From contig NC_063069.1 of assembly GCF_022605165.1 (NCBI RefSeq), forward strand, positions 3,534,001-3,598,000: DNA of 64,000 nt, given 5' to 3'. The position numbers and the translations under genes were made by a program. The first letter of the stretch is position 1; each line of letters opens with the position of its first letter. Below, piece after piece: positions 49,591 through 61,646 of the stretch. This DNA is from Purpureocillium takamizusanense. Its lineage: Eukaryota; Ascomycota; Sordariomycetes; Hypocreales; Ophiocordycipitaceae. The notes below the pieces were generated by a model. The model saw only the letters and a list, made by a program, of their open reading frames with translations, made no database searches and was not told where the DNA came from.

Positions 49591-50949
49591 TGAATCGGGT
49601 ATTATGGCTTTCGTACATGTATTTTCTTAGTAAATTTGTAGACTTCTCCAACGAAGAGTTACGCGCGATTTTACTTCATAAACCGGACCATAGTAATTGA
49701 CCGTGTTGGCGCACCACGAAAGCCCGTCACAATTCGCCTCGCGTGCTGCACCGAGTCCGACTACTACCATCTGAGGTCGAGATTTACTACCAACGGCGTG
49801 AGCCATGATCGTGTTAGATCTAATTCGTAGGCCTAAGTCACCAAGCCTTGGCCCAAACAGAGTGACTCTGCTTTACTCGATGTTCAAATAAGCATCTTCA
49901 ATTGTTGCTAACAGCCGACGCACTGACTCGAAGTAAACTGAGGTCTGTGGTAACTAGTCACGCCAACCTGAAGTGCTAACTCGCAATGATGTGGCCGGCT
50001 CACCAGCCTCCCAAGGGCCTCAAGCATGCACGCGCTCTGGCCATGATGCGTTTACGTGTACTAAATCAAAGAAGATGCACCTAGGACTTTACAGATTGTG
50101 CTTGGCCCCTGTATTTCGTTGCGGGAGCCTTGCGAGCCACATTGATAAATGGTCTAGGGTAACAAAAGCTCAATCTCGAAACAGCTTTTGTGGTGCATTC
50201 TCGGCAGGGAACGGCCACTAAGTTAGTACTGCCACGATTGCAAGGTGTGGCACGTCAACCTGGGCCTCAGCTACAGCTGTGATTTGTGCCGAGCGTCTTG
50301 CAGCGAGAAGCTGGCTTGGACAACGCGCCAGAGACGCGATGTGTCAAGTCTATGGCCCCCATCTTGTCAACAAACGACGCCTGGCTCACCAAGACCAGGG
50401 TCAGAAATCCATTATTAGTGGCGTCAGATAACGAAGCTTACTGCTTTAGGCAACCCGATCCACTTGGACGAGACAGTCAGTTTGGATCCACTAGGGAGTT
50501 GGTGGTCTCAAAGGCCTGTGTCCTGTTCCGCTGTCGCGCTTGGCCTGGGAGGCTAAACAAGTAGTACCCAGGGCGCTTCTTGCGCTGACATTACGAAGTA
50601 CAAGAACGCCAGTGAACATCAACGTCGCTCAGCTAGCTCTGATTGCATGACTGAGCAGCTACAGGCTCGGAAAGTGCTTATGAGCTTGAACAACCTCGGA
50701 CATCAATGTATGAATCAGCGTGATCAGGGAGAGGCGTGAAGGGCTCTTTGGCACCAAACGCTCTCACTCGTCCGTCCCACGCAACAACAGTCAGGGGCGG
50801 GTCATGTCGTCCAGCCGCTGGCAGCACATTGATACCTTAATGACCCTGCCACGATGGCTTGCATGTAGTGATCACTTGTGATGACAATAGTGGCGACCCT
50901 CCTGTCTGTGTCCTTCATCTCCACGAACACCCAAGCCCATTGGCGCAAG
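49591..50949. other. Intergenic region upstream of acyl ligase
   Basis: About 1.36 kb containing the promoter of the acyl ligase gene and the 3' end of the mitochondrial-protein gene. Short open frames such as 49973-50221 and 50286-50564 (+) show no motif. No transposon remnant recognised. Confidence 0.5.
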
Positions 50950-53018
50950 ATGCCGTTTACCTCACCTTCGTACATTCCGCCACTGCCATTTTCACCTCCC
51001 GACGATGTGCCCGTCCACGAATTTCTCTTTGGTAGAGAGAGCCAAAGCAAATTTGGACGCCGTCATGCCGTCAAGGACTCTAAGCCACCATTCATTTGCG
51101 GAGTGACGGGTGCATCGCATGCTGCGGTGGATGTCGTTGAGCGCATCGAGCTCTTGGCTCGCGCATTCGCTTCTGCGCTGAACTGGGAGGTAAACCAAGG
51201 CGATGTTCTCGACAAAGCCGTTGCCATATACAGTCTCAATTCTGTATGCTAAACCCGAGACCGTTGACATTCGAGACTACCAAGCCCGCTTACAAGCGCG
51301 TAGATTGATGCACTTACCGTCTCTTGGGCAACCCACCGTCTCAATGGGGTTTCAGTCCCAATAAGCTCACTTTCGTCGGTGAACGAGCTGGTCAATCAGC
51401 TGAAAAAGACAAAGTCCAAAGCACTGGTAACATGCCTCTCGCATCTTCACTTGGCCCTGCAGGCGGCCGAGATTTGTGCAATCCCGAGGAGTCGCATTTT
51501 ACTTCTCGAAATTCCCGAAGCAACCAGGCGCGGCTTGTCGGCACCCGGAGATGTCCGGTCAATCAGTGACCTTATTGAACATGGCCGGACGCTGGGAAGC
51601 CTGCCTGATCTGATCTGGCAGCCGGGGCAAGGGGCAAAGCAGACGGCATTTCTCTGTTCATCAAGCGGCACATCAGGATTACCAGTAGGTTTAATCATTG
51701 TTCCCCCTTGAGAATGTTCACGTCACCAACATCACTACCCAGAAAAGCGTCATGATCTCCCACCGCAACGCAATCGCGAATATAATGCAGATTGTGACCT
51801 ACGAAAGCACCTACCAGTCTCAAGAGCCCGAGCTGTGCCTTGGTGTGCTCCCGCAAAGCCACATTTACTCACTCGTTGTTGTATCGCAAGCAAGCATTTG
51901 GCGCGGGGACGGAGTGGTTGTGTTGCAGGGATTCGAACTCGAACAAACGCTTCTTGCCATACAGGACAACAGGATCAAGAGATTGTGGTTGGTAAGGGCT
52001 TTCCCCCATCTGTTCCCAGTATGCGTCCGTCGGCTGACCATTCACGAAAAGGTGCCCCCCATGCTGGTGGCAATCACTAAAGCCCCCCGTATAGTGGAGT
52101 CGTACGACCTCAGCAGCGTCAGCATCGCAGCTGTTGGCGCGTCTGGGATCTCCAAGGATGTCATGAAGACATTCGGCGAATTGCTTCCTCATTGCAAGAT
52201 TATCCAAGGTTACGGAATGACAGAGACAACCGGAGTGGTATGCTTTGGCAACGTAGAGGATCCCATGACCGGATCTTGTGGCCATCTGTACCCAGGATAC
52301 GAGGCCAGGCTCATTGACAGTGAAGGCAAAGACGTGGACTCTCACAACACCCCCGGCGAGCTGACCCTTCGCTCCCCATCCGTCGTCTTGGGGTACTACA
52401 ACGACGAGTTGGCTACTTCGGAAGCCATCGTTGACGGAGAGTGGCTGCGCACTGGAGACTTGGTAGAGATTCGCAAAAGTCAGAGGGGCCATGAACATAT
52501 CTTCGTCGTTGATCGCGTCAAAGAATTGATCAAAGTCAGGGTAAGCGTTGCCGTCGCAAAACCGTGGGCAATCATCTCACCTTTCACAGGGCCTGCAAGT
52601 CGCACCAGCCGAGTTGGAGTCCCACCTGATACTTCATCCTGCCGTGGCGGAAGTAGCCGTTGTTCCTGTGCCTGACGATCGAGCCGGTGAGCTTCCGCGG
52701 GCGTATATAGTGAGAGCCAGCGGAGCACGTACCGACGTGGAAGCGTTGCGAAAAGAGCTGAGCAATCACATCGAAGAGAATTTTGCTCGACACAAGCACT
52801 TAGACGGGGGTGTTGAGTTCCTGGATAGTCTGCCAAAGACCGCCAGTGGGAAGATGCAGAGAAAAACACTGAAAGAAAAAGCGAAGGCTGATGCGGAGGC
52901 TCGTAAGCAGGCCAAACAGAAGGCTGCAAATGGCATGCATAGCGTTCACGTCAACGGTGTGAAGCGGCCAGAGAAGATTGAAATATTTGACCTCAGCTCC
53001 GATGAAGAGGATGACTAG
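50950..53018 (+). CDS. Acyl-CoA/acyl-AMP ligase (ANL superfamily, 4CL-like)
   Basis: Five exons (50950-51243, 51304-51684, 51743-51991, 52052-52540, 52590-53018) with introns of 60, 58, 60 and 49 nt give 613 aa. All junctions are GT-AG and keep phase. Motifs in order: P-loop SSSGTSGLPKSV split by intron 2, YGMTETTG, GELTLRSPSVVLGYY, the catalytic WLRTGDLVEI, hinge VDRVKELIKV, and the C-terminal lysine in LPKTASGKMQRK. The last ~50 residues are a Lys/Ala-rich helix followed by an acidic tail. There is no PTS1-like ending, so a peroxisomal location is not indicated. The enzyme would activate the polyketide-derived acid for transfer to T0 of the NRPS, which lacks an A domain. The leucinostatin cluster contains a comparable ligase. 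It converges on the PKS gene. Confidence 0.92.
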
Positions 53019-53388
53019 TATCAGTAATTTTGGACACAAATAAAAAGGGCAAACTCACGATCCCGTTTCCCCGAAGCTTCTTGTATTGGGACACATCCGG
53101 TGTTGGTAAGTACACACTTAGCGTGGAGGCTCGGCGGAATAGTTTGCTGCATAGAATCGGCTACATAAGATGGACGTGCAGTTAAAATGTGAAAGAGTCA
53201 ACGTGTACTAAGCCATTTCCCCTGAATCCCTTGATACTTTGTATGCTACTGGGTTTTGGCTGTGAAGATGGCTCCCACCACGGCGTGGAGGCAATCAGCT
53301 TGGCAACCGAGGCGAAGAAGGTTTGCTTTACAGGTAAGGAGTAAAAATTCCTTAAATTATATCATGAAATGGTGGCGCATGCGTGAAA
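53019..53388. other. Intergenic region between converging genes
   Basis: About 370 bases between the 3' ends of the ligase (+) and PKS (-) genes. It should contain both transcript ends; AT-rich near 53330-53370. Nothing else seen. Confidence 0.5.
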
Positions 53389-56300
53389 TCAATTGCCAGT
53401 GTCCCGCCGGTGATCCTTTCTCAGTCCATCAATAGCCAGCTTTCCCAGAGCCTTGATACTGGAAGCACTCATTATCTCTAGAACAGATAACTCCAACCCA
53501 AACGTTTGGCGCCACCAGTTCCGGATCTCGATTGCCACGAGAGAATCGATGCCCAAGGCTGTGAGGCTGAGGTTAACGTCGAGATCCTCCTCAGGTTGGA
53601 ACATGAAGGCGTAGAGCCGAGCACCGATTTGCCTCGTGAGGAACTCCTGGGTTTCTTCTTGCTCGATGAGATGAGGTTGATCTGCGACCTTGCTAACGAA
53701 CATAGCGAGGTCTTGGCTGCCGGATGTCGCGGCCGTTGTGTCGTCCGCAGATGAGCTCGCGTGTTTGAGGTGCGACAGTGCCATCCGGCGGTCGCGCTTC
53801 CACAGGACTCGTGTCGTTGCGTCCGAGACTGGCTGTATGCTCCGCAAGCCGATGACAATCTCCGTTGAGTTGAGTAGCTGTGAGGCGTTCGCGGCCCCGG
53901 GCTTCTGGTTCATGATGCTGAATGTGAGCGCGTCTAAGAGCCCTTTCTCTTTCAGCGTGTAGTAGCCCAGACTGCGGAATTGCTCGAGAATTGCCTGGTT
54001 TTCGGAGACGTAGCCGACATCTTCCATGACGCCAATGTCCAGCACCGAAGCGGGTAAATTTAGTGCGTGTCGGTATTGTGCGAATGCAGAAAGGAATGTG
54101 TTTCCTGAGGCATAGTTTGCCTGGCCGACTTGTCCCATCACGGCAGATAAGGAACTAAAGAGTACCATGAAGTCGAGATTGGTCTGGGTACTTTCAAGCG
54201 CATTATGCACTGCCCAAGAAGCGTCAACTTTGGGAGTGACAGCTGCTTGCCAATCATCCAGCGTCAACTTGAGGAAAGCCCGGTCCTAATATTGAATGTT
54301 AGACCTTGATAAAGTGCAAGTTGATACAAGAGTGCTTACCTGAAGAACCATAGACATCAGAAGGACGCCGGCAATGGGCTGGTCAGTGCTGCGGATGGCC
54401 TTCTCCACGTCTCTTTGATACGCAGCATCTCCCTTTACTACCTGGGCATTGCATCCCTGGGCAGCCAGCTCTCGGACAAAAGCCTTGTCCTGTAAGGATT
54501 CGCCACCGGAGCGAGACAAGTACACGAGATTGCGCGCACCATTCTCGATCATCCACGTAGAAACGGCACGGCCAAGACCGCCCAGGCCGCCCACGAGGAG
54601 GTACGATGCATCTGACTTGAACTGAACCGGCCTTGCAGGACGAATGACCTCCATATCTGAGGTGGGAGTGGTGTCATAATTTTCGGGCATAGTGACGACA
54701 ATTTTACCAATATGTTGGCCTTTTTGCATGTGGCGGAAGGCGCCCACAACTTGAGACGCCGGGAAGGTCTTGATGGGGTGGATAGGGTCAATCAGCCCCT
54801 TGGAAAAGCAGTCCATGCATTCTTCAAGAATCCTTCACGAGGTTAGCGACGCCATCAAAGCAATTCAGACGTGTGCACCGTACCTTTTGAACATGTCGGG
54901 TCTTCCGATGGCCATTCGGCTCATATCAACACCCACAAACATTCTATTGGCCTCAAATGTGTCCATGGCCAACTGCCCACGGCCAACAAAGTCACGCTTG
55001 CCAATCTCTAGCATCTTGCCGAATTCGGCGACACACTTCCAAGATGTATGGAGAAGTTCGCCAGAGAGTGAGTTAAGGACCAGGTCGACACCACGACCGT
55101 TGGTGACCTCCATGAGGTCTGTATGAAAGGAACCGTCACGGGAGTGGAAAATGTGGTCTTGTCTGATGCCAAACTCCTTCATCAAGAAGTAAGCCTTTTC
55201 CGGATTGCCAACGGTGGCGAAGATCTATGCACATCGCGTCAGTTCCAAGCCTATCATCGTGGGTTGGGAGGGGTAGAGTAAGACCTCAGCGCCTTTCATT
55301 CTGCAAATGTTGATCGCCGCGATTCCCACACCACCACACGCGGAGTGTATCAAGACAGACTGAAGACCTGTGGGTTAGTCACAATGGTTGCAGTCTTGAG
55401 AGCTTGGCGCTTACCTGACCCGACTGCAGGCCGCCGACTTGAACTAGGGCGTGCATGGCGGTAGAGTAGACACATGGCATGGTCGCTGCCTCCTCAAAGG
55501 TAAGAGTGCCTGGGATTTTGGCTGTGAGTTTTGAAGACGTTATTACACGACTCCCGAAGAAGCCATGGTCGAAAGCTACTACGCGATCGCCGACGTGTAG
55601 ATCCCGCACTTCTGAGCCTACCCGTCGGACAATGCCAGCGCATTCGAGGCCGAGCCCGGGCTTGAGCCCCTGAACAATGCCCATGGCTACCAGAACGTCC
55701 TTGAAGTTCAAGCCCACCGCCCGAGGTTCGATGTCAATCTGGTCCAGGCCAAGTGTGGGTAATTCCTGACCAGCAATCCATGTCAAGCTCTGGAGCTGAC
55801 CTGGACGACCGACGGCCAGCTGAAGCACTTCGTCATCGTGCGAAGCTTCTGATGCGCTTTCACTGATCCGCGAGATTGATTGAACATTTTGACCAATTCC
55901 AATCCAATTATATCGAGGTATCAGGACTTGGCCATCGATTGATGCAAATTCCCAGTCAGGATCGAGATCGCCGGAGCCCTTGAGCCGGCGATTGTGTTCG
56001 ATCTTCTCGCAAACTTTAATGATTGTGTCAACATAAAGTCGCAGTGGCAATCGGCTGAGGTCTAGCTCTAATGTTGCAAAGTCGACGGCGAGCTCCGAGC
56101 GGATGGTCCTTGCAGCTCCGAGAGTTGATGCGTAGACAGGATCCTTGCAGCCCACCTGTCCTAACCCGGTCACCCACAACAGTGCCGTCGATGGCGCTAT
56201 GTGACTAAGATATGACTGGAGCTTGTTCAGCTTTTCGGCTGACATGCAATAGAAGAAAGGCTCTCCCAGGTCCAGTAAGGAGATGATAAAGCAGTTTTCT

Positions 56301-59300
56301 CTGGGTGCATCATCGAGCGATGCGAAAGTCACCTCGTGACCCTGTTCCACCAGCGTATTGTGTAGCTGCGTGACCATTGAGCTATCTCTAGTGGTACAGA
56401 GTAGGCTGATATGTCGTCGTGCTGCAACGCCCTGTGGGAGTGAATCCGAGACTGCTGTGGCGATGATATTTGCATTTAGGTGATATGGTGCTTCGTCGTC
56501 GAAAATGGCGGAGTCAACACCCGAGAACCCGGTTTTGCGCAACTCGTAATCCCATCGGGATGGCTCTACGTATGGCTCATTGGGGCGTCCGTCCAAGTCT
56601 CCAAGCCACCAGCCCGGAAGGAAGCCCTTCGTGAATGTCAGCTAGCCATTTGACAATACCCAACTCATGAGGGTGAGAACTGTACCATGATGTAGTTGAT
56701 CGCTCGATAGACTGGACTAAGTTCTTGAAGAAAGAGCTTACCACCCGGTTTGAGCAACCGGCGAACATTAGACAATGTCTCTTTTAGGCTCGGCGTTGCA
56801 TGAAGTACCTTTTCCTGGCATTAGCAACACTCATTTGCAAAGCATGCGCAACCAGCAGCTTAGCTTACATTCGACGCCAACACGAGGTCGTATGAGCCTT
56901 CTTCGAAGCCCTGGGTGCCGGGCTCGCGAGTAATGTCCAAGACACGGTATTGAATATTCTCATATTCCTTGAACCTTTGCTGCGCATTACCAAAGAAGCC
57001 GACCGACACATCGGTATAATCGTATTGGGAGTAGCGGCGAAGTGGCTGCCCAGTGCTGTCGGGCCGCGTCAAGCCCTTGAGAACGCCCTCAGTGGTGCCC
57101 CCGGTTCCTGCACCAATCTCAAGGATTCGCAGACACGGGTTCGAATGTCCCAGCAACTCGAAATACCTCTCGTACTCACACAAACTCTGCATGTAGATGT
57201 AAACATTCTCAAGACCAGATTCTTGGATCAGGACCTCGATGGAATCTATGTCGCCTTGGAAGATTGCTTGGGCGAACTCGACCGCGCGGACCATGACTTT
57301 GCCAACCTCAGCACCCGAGGTCTCATCTACGGCCGCTAGTGCAGCGCACATCTCTGAGGCAAGTTCCTCTGGGCTCAAGCATGCGAGTGCCTGTGCGTCT
57401 GGGACATGATCGTACATCCCGTCGACAGCCCTCTGCCGCTGAGTGACTAGCCAAGTGCGAAATTTCGCTAGGTGTTCCAGAGAGCTTCGAACTGGTAGGT
57501 CTTGCACCCTGCGGAGGGTCTCGAGAGAGCATAGAAGGCAAAGCCGCTCCAACTTCATACAGGCATCGCGGACGCGCCCATGAGACTCGATGAGTGTCCT
57601 TGGGTCAGCGAAGTCGAGGTCTGGCTTCCAGACAAGCTGGGCAGCGGCAACACCATCGTCGACACTGGAGCCCCCATCTACGGTAGCATTGCCGTCGGCG
57701 AGGGAGCTCAATTCCACGCCGCGCATCCAAAGGACTACTTGACCGTCTGAAACGGCGGTAGCGGTGCCACGTACAAGCCCACCTTCGGTGGTGCCAACTG
57801 AGACGCCCACTCGCATGTTGGCGGCACCACGACGAATATAGAGCTGATCAATATACGTCGGCATGCGTAAGCTAGTGAGTTCTCGCGATAAACCAGCGGC
57901 GGCCGCGACCATGAAAGTCTGTAGACAATAGTCGATGGCGGTTGGGTGGATCTGGTACTTTGTCTCAACCATTCTGTCCTGGTCGTCGTGGCTTCGATCA
58001 CGAATCGTAGCAGCAGCTTTTCGGTCACCAGCTTTGGTCATCGCTTCTGATGCGGCAGAAATGTTGGTCAAACCTTGAAACTGCGGGCCATAGTTTAGAC
58101 CGACTGCTTTCATAGTTCTGTACCAGGCTGGAGGAGATGACACTGGTCGAGGGTGGTCTTCTCCCAGTTCTGGGTCTCCCAGGATGACAGCATCAGAGCT
58201 GGCGCGGGCCTGACCCGTGCAGTGTTTGACCCAAGTCTCGCCGTTGAAGGAGGAGATGGAAAACTCGAACCAAGCACTCGACTCGAGAGAAGTTGTCAGC
58301 CGCACCCTCCTCATGCGAGTCAACAACTCCTTGGTCTCATCTTCTCGCAGAACCAATGCTGTCCTGATGTCTACCTGTCTGAGAGAAAAATCCGCGATAG
58401 GAACGTCCCCGGACGTGATTTGTCGGATGGCTTCGCCTATCATACACACGTATCCCGCGGCAGGGAAGACGACGTCATCGTGAATCTTGTGGTCGCGAAT
58501 CCACGCCGCTTCATCGACACGAAGCATATTCCGCCATGCTGGTTCGAGATCATCCGCTTCCATTGTGCGCACCCCCAGCAGTTCGTGAGGCGGGAATTTG
58601 CGCTGCCTCCAGGAGTGGGCGATGCGGCTTTCATTCCAATAATTTGCCTCATGTCGCCACGGATATGGTGGCAGGTCAGTGAGGACCGCGGGTGCACAAG
58701 TCGTTCCATCTGCATCGAGGAGACCGGGAACCGCGGATAGATCAACAGGCGCTGAAGCTTGGTACAGTTGACCAAGCGCAGAGATGAATGCGCGAGTTGA
58801 AGCTTGATTCCGGATGAGCGATGAAATATAAGTTGGTGCTGTCCCGATAGCGTCAGAGCTCATTGATTTGACGATGTCTCGTACAGGGCCTGCTAGTGCT
58901 GAATGTGGACCGATTTCGAGCAAGACTTGCGAGGAAGCTGCGTGGCTTTTCATCTGAAGCATGGAACGTACTGCGGAGGAGAACAGGACTGGTTTCTCCA
59001 AGTTGCTTCGCCAATATGATGATCCAAGATGCTCAGGGCTGATGATGCGCTGGGACGTCACGCTGGAAAGCAGAGGGACTCTCAGTTCCGTGGGTGTGAC
59101 GTAGGGCTTAACAAGCGTTTCGTAGATGTCGCCGATCTCCTCCATGTGGTGAGAGTGATAAGCTTTGTCGACCTTGAGTCGCCGGACGAAACAGTCTGGC
59201 ATTGCAGACTTGATGCTGGCGATCGCAGCATCGAGAGCCTCATCGTCTCCCGATAGCGTAACGCTGTTCGGACTGTTCACACAAGCCACTCGCACGATTC

Positions 59301-61646
59301 CTGCAGAGGGGTCTGTCGCCTTTAGGAAGGGTGCCACCTCTTCGTTTCCAAGTCCAACAGCGGCCATGCCTCCTTTTCTCAATTGCTTCTTGGTCACCTG
59401 GCCACGATAGTATGCAACAATGATTGCTGCATCCTGACTCAATGCGCCCGCGGCGTAGGCCGCAGCAATCTCGCCGCTGGAGTGACCAACTACCGAGGCA
59501 GGCCGTATGCCAACCGTGTATAGCAAATTGACAAGGCCCATTTGAAGTGCGGTGCATATCGGTTGAGAGAACTCGGGTTCATTTATTCTGCTTATCTCCT
59601 TTGAGCGCTGGAGCTCTTCCTCCATTGTCCAATTCGGCGGGTGCGGGAGGGATTGCAGGGTTTTGTCCATTGCCCGAATGGATGCGAGAAAGTCTGGGAC
59701 GTCGTGAAGCAATTCGGCTGCCATGCCAGCCCACTGAGCACCCTGCCCAGTAAAGAGAAAGTTCACGACAGAGCTGTTGGCGCCCTTTGACTTTGTAATT
59801 GGGGAGAACTGGATTTCAAAGTCGTCTCTGTCGTCGACCACGGCATAAGAGCGATAGAGGTATCCTTTTCGCCGAGTCCCCAAAGTGTGTGCTAGATCTC
59901 CCAGGCGCAGTGGGTACCTTTTTGCGTAAGTCGTTATGTTTTTCATGATTTCTTTTAATGAGTCTGGATGGTGACCTGAGATTGGAAGTAGGTGATGACG
60001 GGGGCGGCGAGCACGAGATGGATCATCCGGGACAGCGGGTGGAAGAGGCGGCCTCTGCAGACCGTGGGGCATGGCTGAGTCCACAACAACCTTTGAGCGC
60101 TTTAGCTACATGGAATGAGGTAGGGCCCATCAAAACTTACGAGGGCGTTTGCCCCTCCAATTCCAAAGTTGTTGACGGCAGCTCGTTGTATTCGCCCACT
60201 GGGCCAAGGCAATGGTTTTGTCGATACTCGTAGCCCGAATTCTTCCCAGGGGACTGCAGAAATGGAATGAGCCGCTGGACCATTGGCCTTGGCGGCCAGG
60301 AGAAAAGGACTCACTTTTAGGATTTGGGTCTGCGAAATTGGCTTGCGGAGGGATTGTAGAGTGTTCCAGTGCTAGGACTGTTTTAATCAGGCTTGTCAAA
60401 CCCGAAGCGCCCTCTGAGTGGCCGACATTGGGCTTGACCTGGAAGACGGGTATTGAATCAGCATACTTTGAGCGGCTACGTAAAGCAAAGATTGAGGGCA
60501 TACTGAGCCAATGTAAACACCACTCTTTCCAAACACCCTACCGACTGCTGTGGTCTCTATCGGATCGCCTGTACGAGTGCCCGTCCCGTGACATTCGACA
60601 AATGCGGTAGATGTGAAGTCTTCTATCCCGGCTGCCGCGTATGCTTGTCTAATTAAAGCCTCGTGGCTTTCTGAGCTCGGATTGGAAATACCGGCCGTCT
60701 TGCCATCGAAGTTGGTCGCCGTGCCCCTAATGATGGCGCGTATAGGGTCACCGTCGCGAATGGCGTCGTCTAGCTTTTTGACAAACACGGCATTCACAGC
60801 CTCGCCACGGACATACCCGTCTGCCTTTGCATCAAAGGATTGGCACATGCCGCTTGGGGACAGCACCCCCTGCTCGCTCAGCGCGAGCGTCATTGTGGGC
60901 GAGAGGAGGAGATTCGTTCCGGCAACGATGGCTGATTCGCACACGCCGGCGTGTATAGCAGCGCAGGCCTCATGAAGCCCGACAAATGACGATGAACAAC
61001 CTGTTTCTATCGTCATACTCGGACCTTTCATGTCGAACTCGTAGGACACGCGGTTGGCAAGGGCAAAATCAGCGGTGCCCGTGATTCGGTACATGCCGGT
61101 GTGTTGAGGGTCTTTGGCATTGAGGTCAAGCCAGTCCTCGCCAAAGACGCCTACATAACAGCCGATATTGCGACCACGCCAGTCCCGTTGACCGGCGCTC
61201 TCCATGCACTCCCACACGACCTCCAAGAGCAATCGTTGTTGCGGGTCAAGTCGCTCGACCTCGGCTTTGCTCATGGAGAAAAATGCTGCGTCCATGCTGG
61301 AAAGGTCATCTTCGAGAAAGTAGCCATGGCGGCTCTTGACCGTTCCTGGTCGGCCGCTTGTGCTGTAAAATGCGTCGACGTTGTATCGGCTGCGAGGGAC
61401 TTCACTTCGGAACGATTGTCTGTTGAGCAGCGAGCTCCAGAACTCTTCTGTTGTTTTGACACCTCCCGGTAACCGCAAACCTATGCCGACGATGGCAATG
61501 GGTGGAAAATTTCCCTGTGACTCTGTATCGCTGAGGAACTGATCTGTTGATAACGTGGTAGAGATTGGCGATCCCGTCGACTGGGAGTCGGAAGGCGTGT
61601 TGTCGCTCGACGGACTGCTCACGTCGCGAATCGCAGTCGGAGACAT
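53389..61646 (-). CDS. Highly reducing polyketide synthase, KS-AT-DH-CMeT-ER-KR-ACP
   Basis: Ten exons (61646-60504, 60438-60315, 60253-60141, 60090-56869, 56808-56686, 56626-55415, 55359-55285, 55224-54884, 54832-54340, 54285-53389) separated by nine introns of 50-65 nt give about 2,580 aa. KS: Cys in TGCSSS (Gly for the usual Ala), His in ECHGTGT and [20 protein letters not shown] and GHSSGE. DH: His in [11 protein letters not shown] and Asp in AIDYCLQ. Methyltransferase: [25 protein letters not shown] for [17 protein letters not shown] plus Ser/Tyr in [32 protein letters not shown]. All catalytic motifs look intact. There is no TE, which fits the stand-alone thioesterase. The product should be a short reduced chain with C-methyl branches, a good match to a branched fatty-acyl starter of a lipoaminopeptide. 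Confidence 0.94.
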
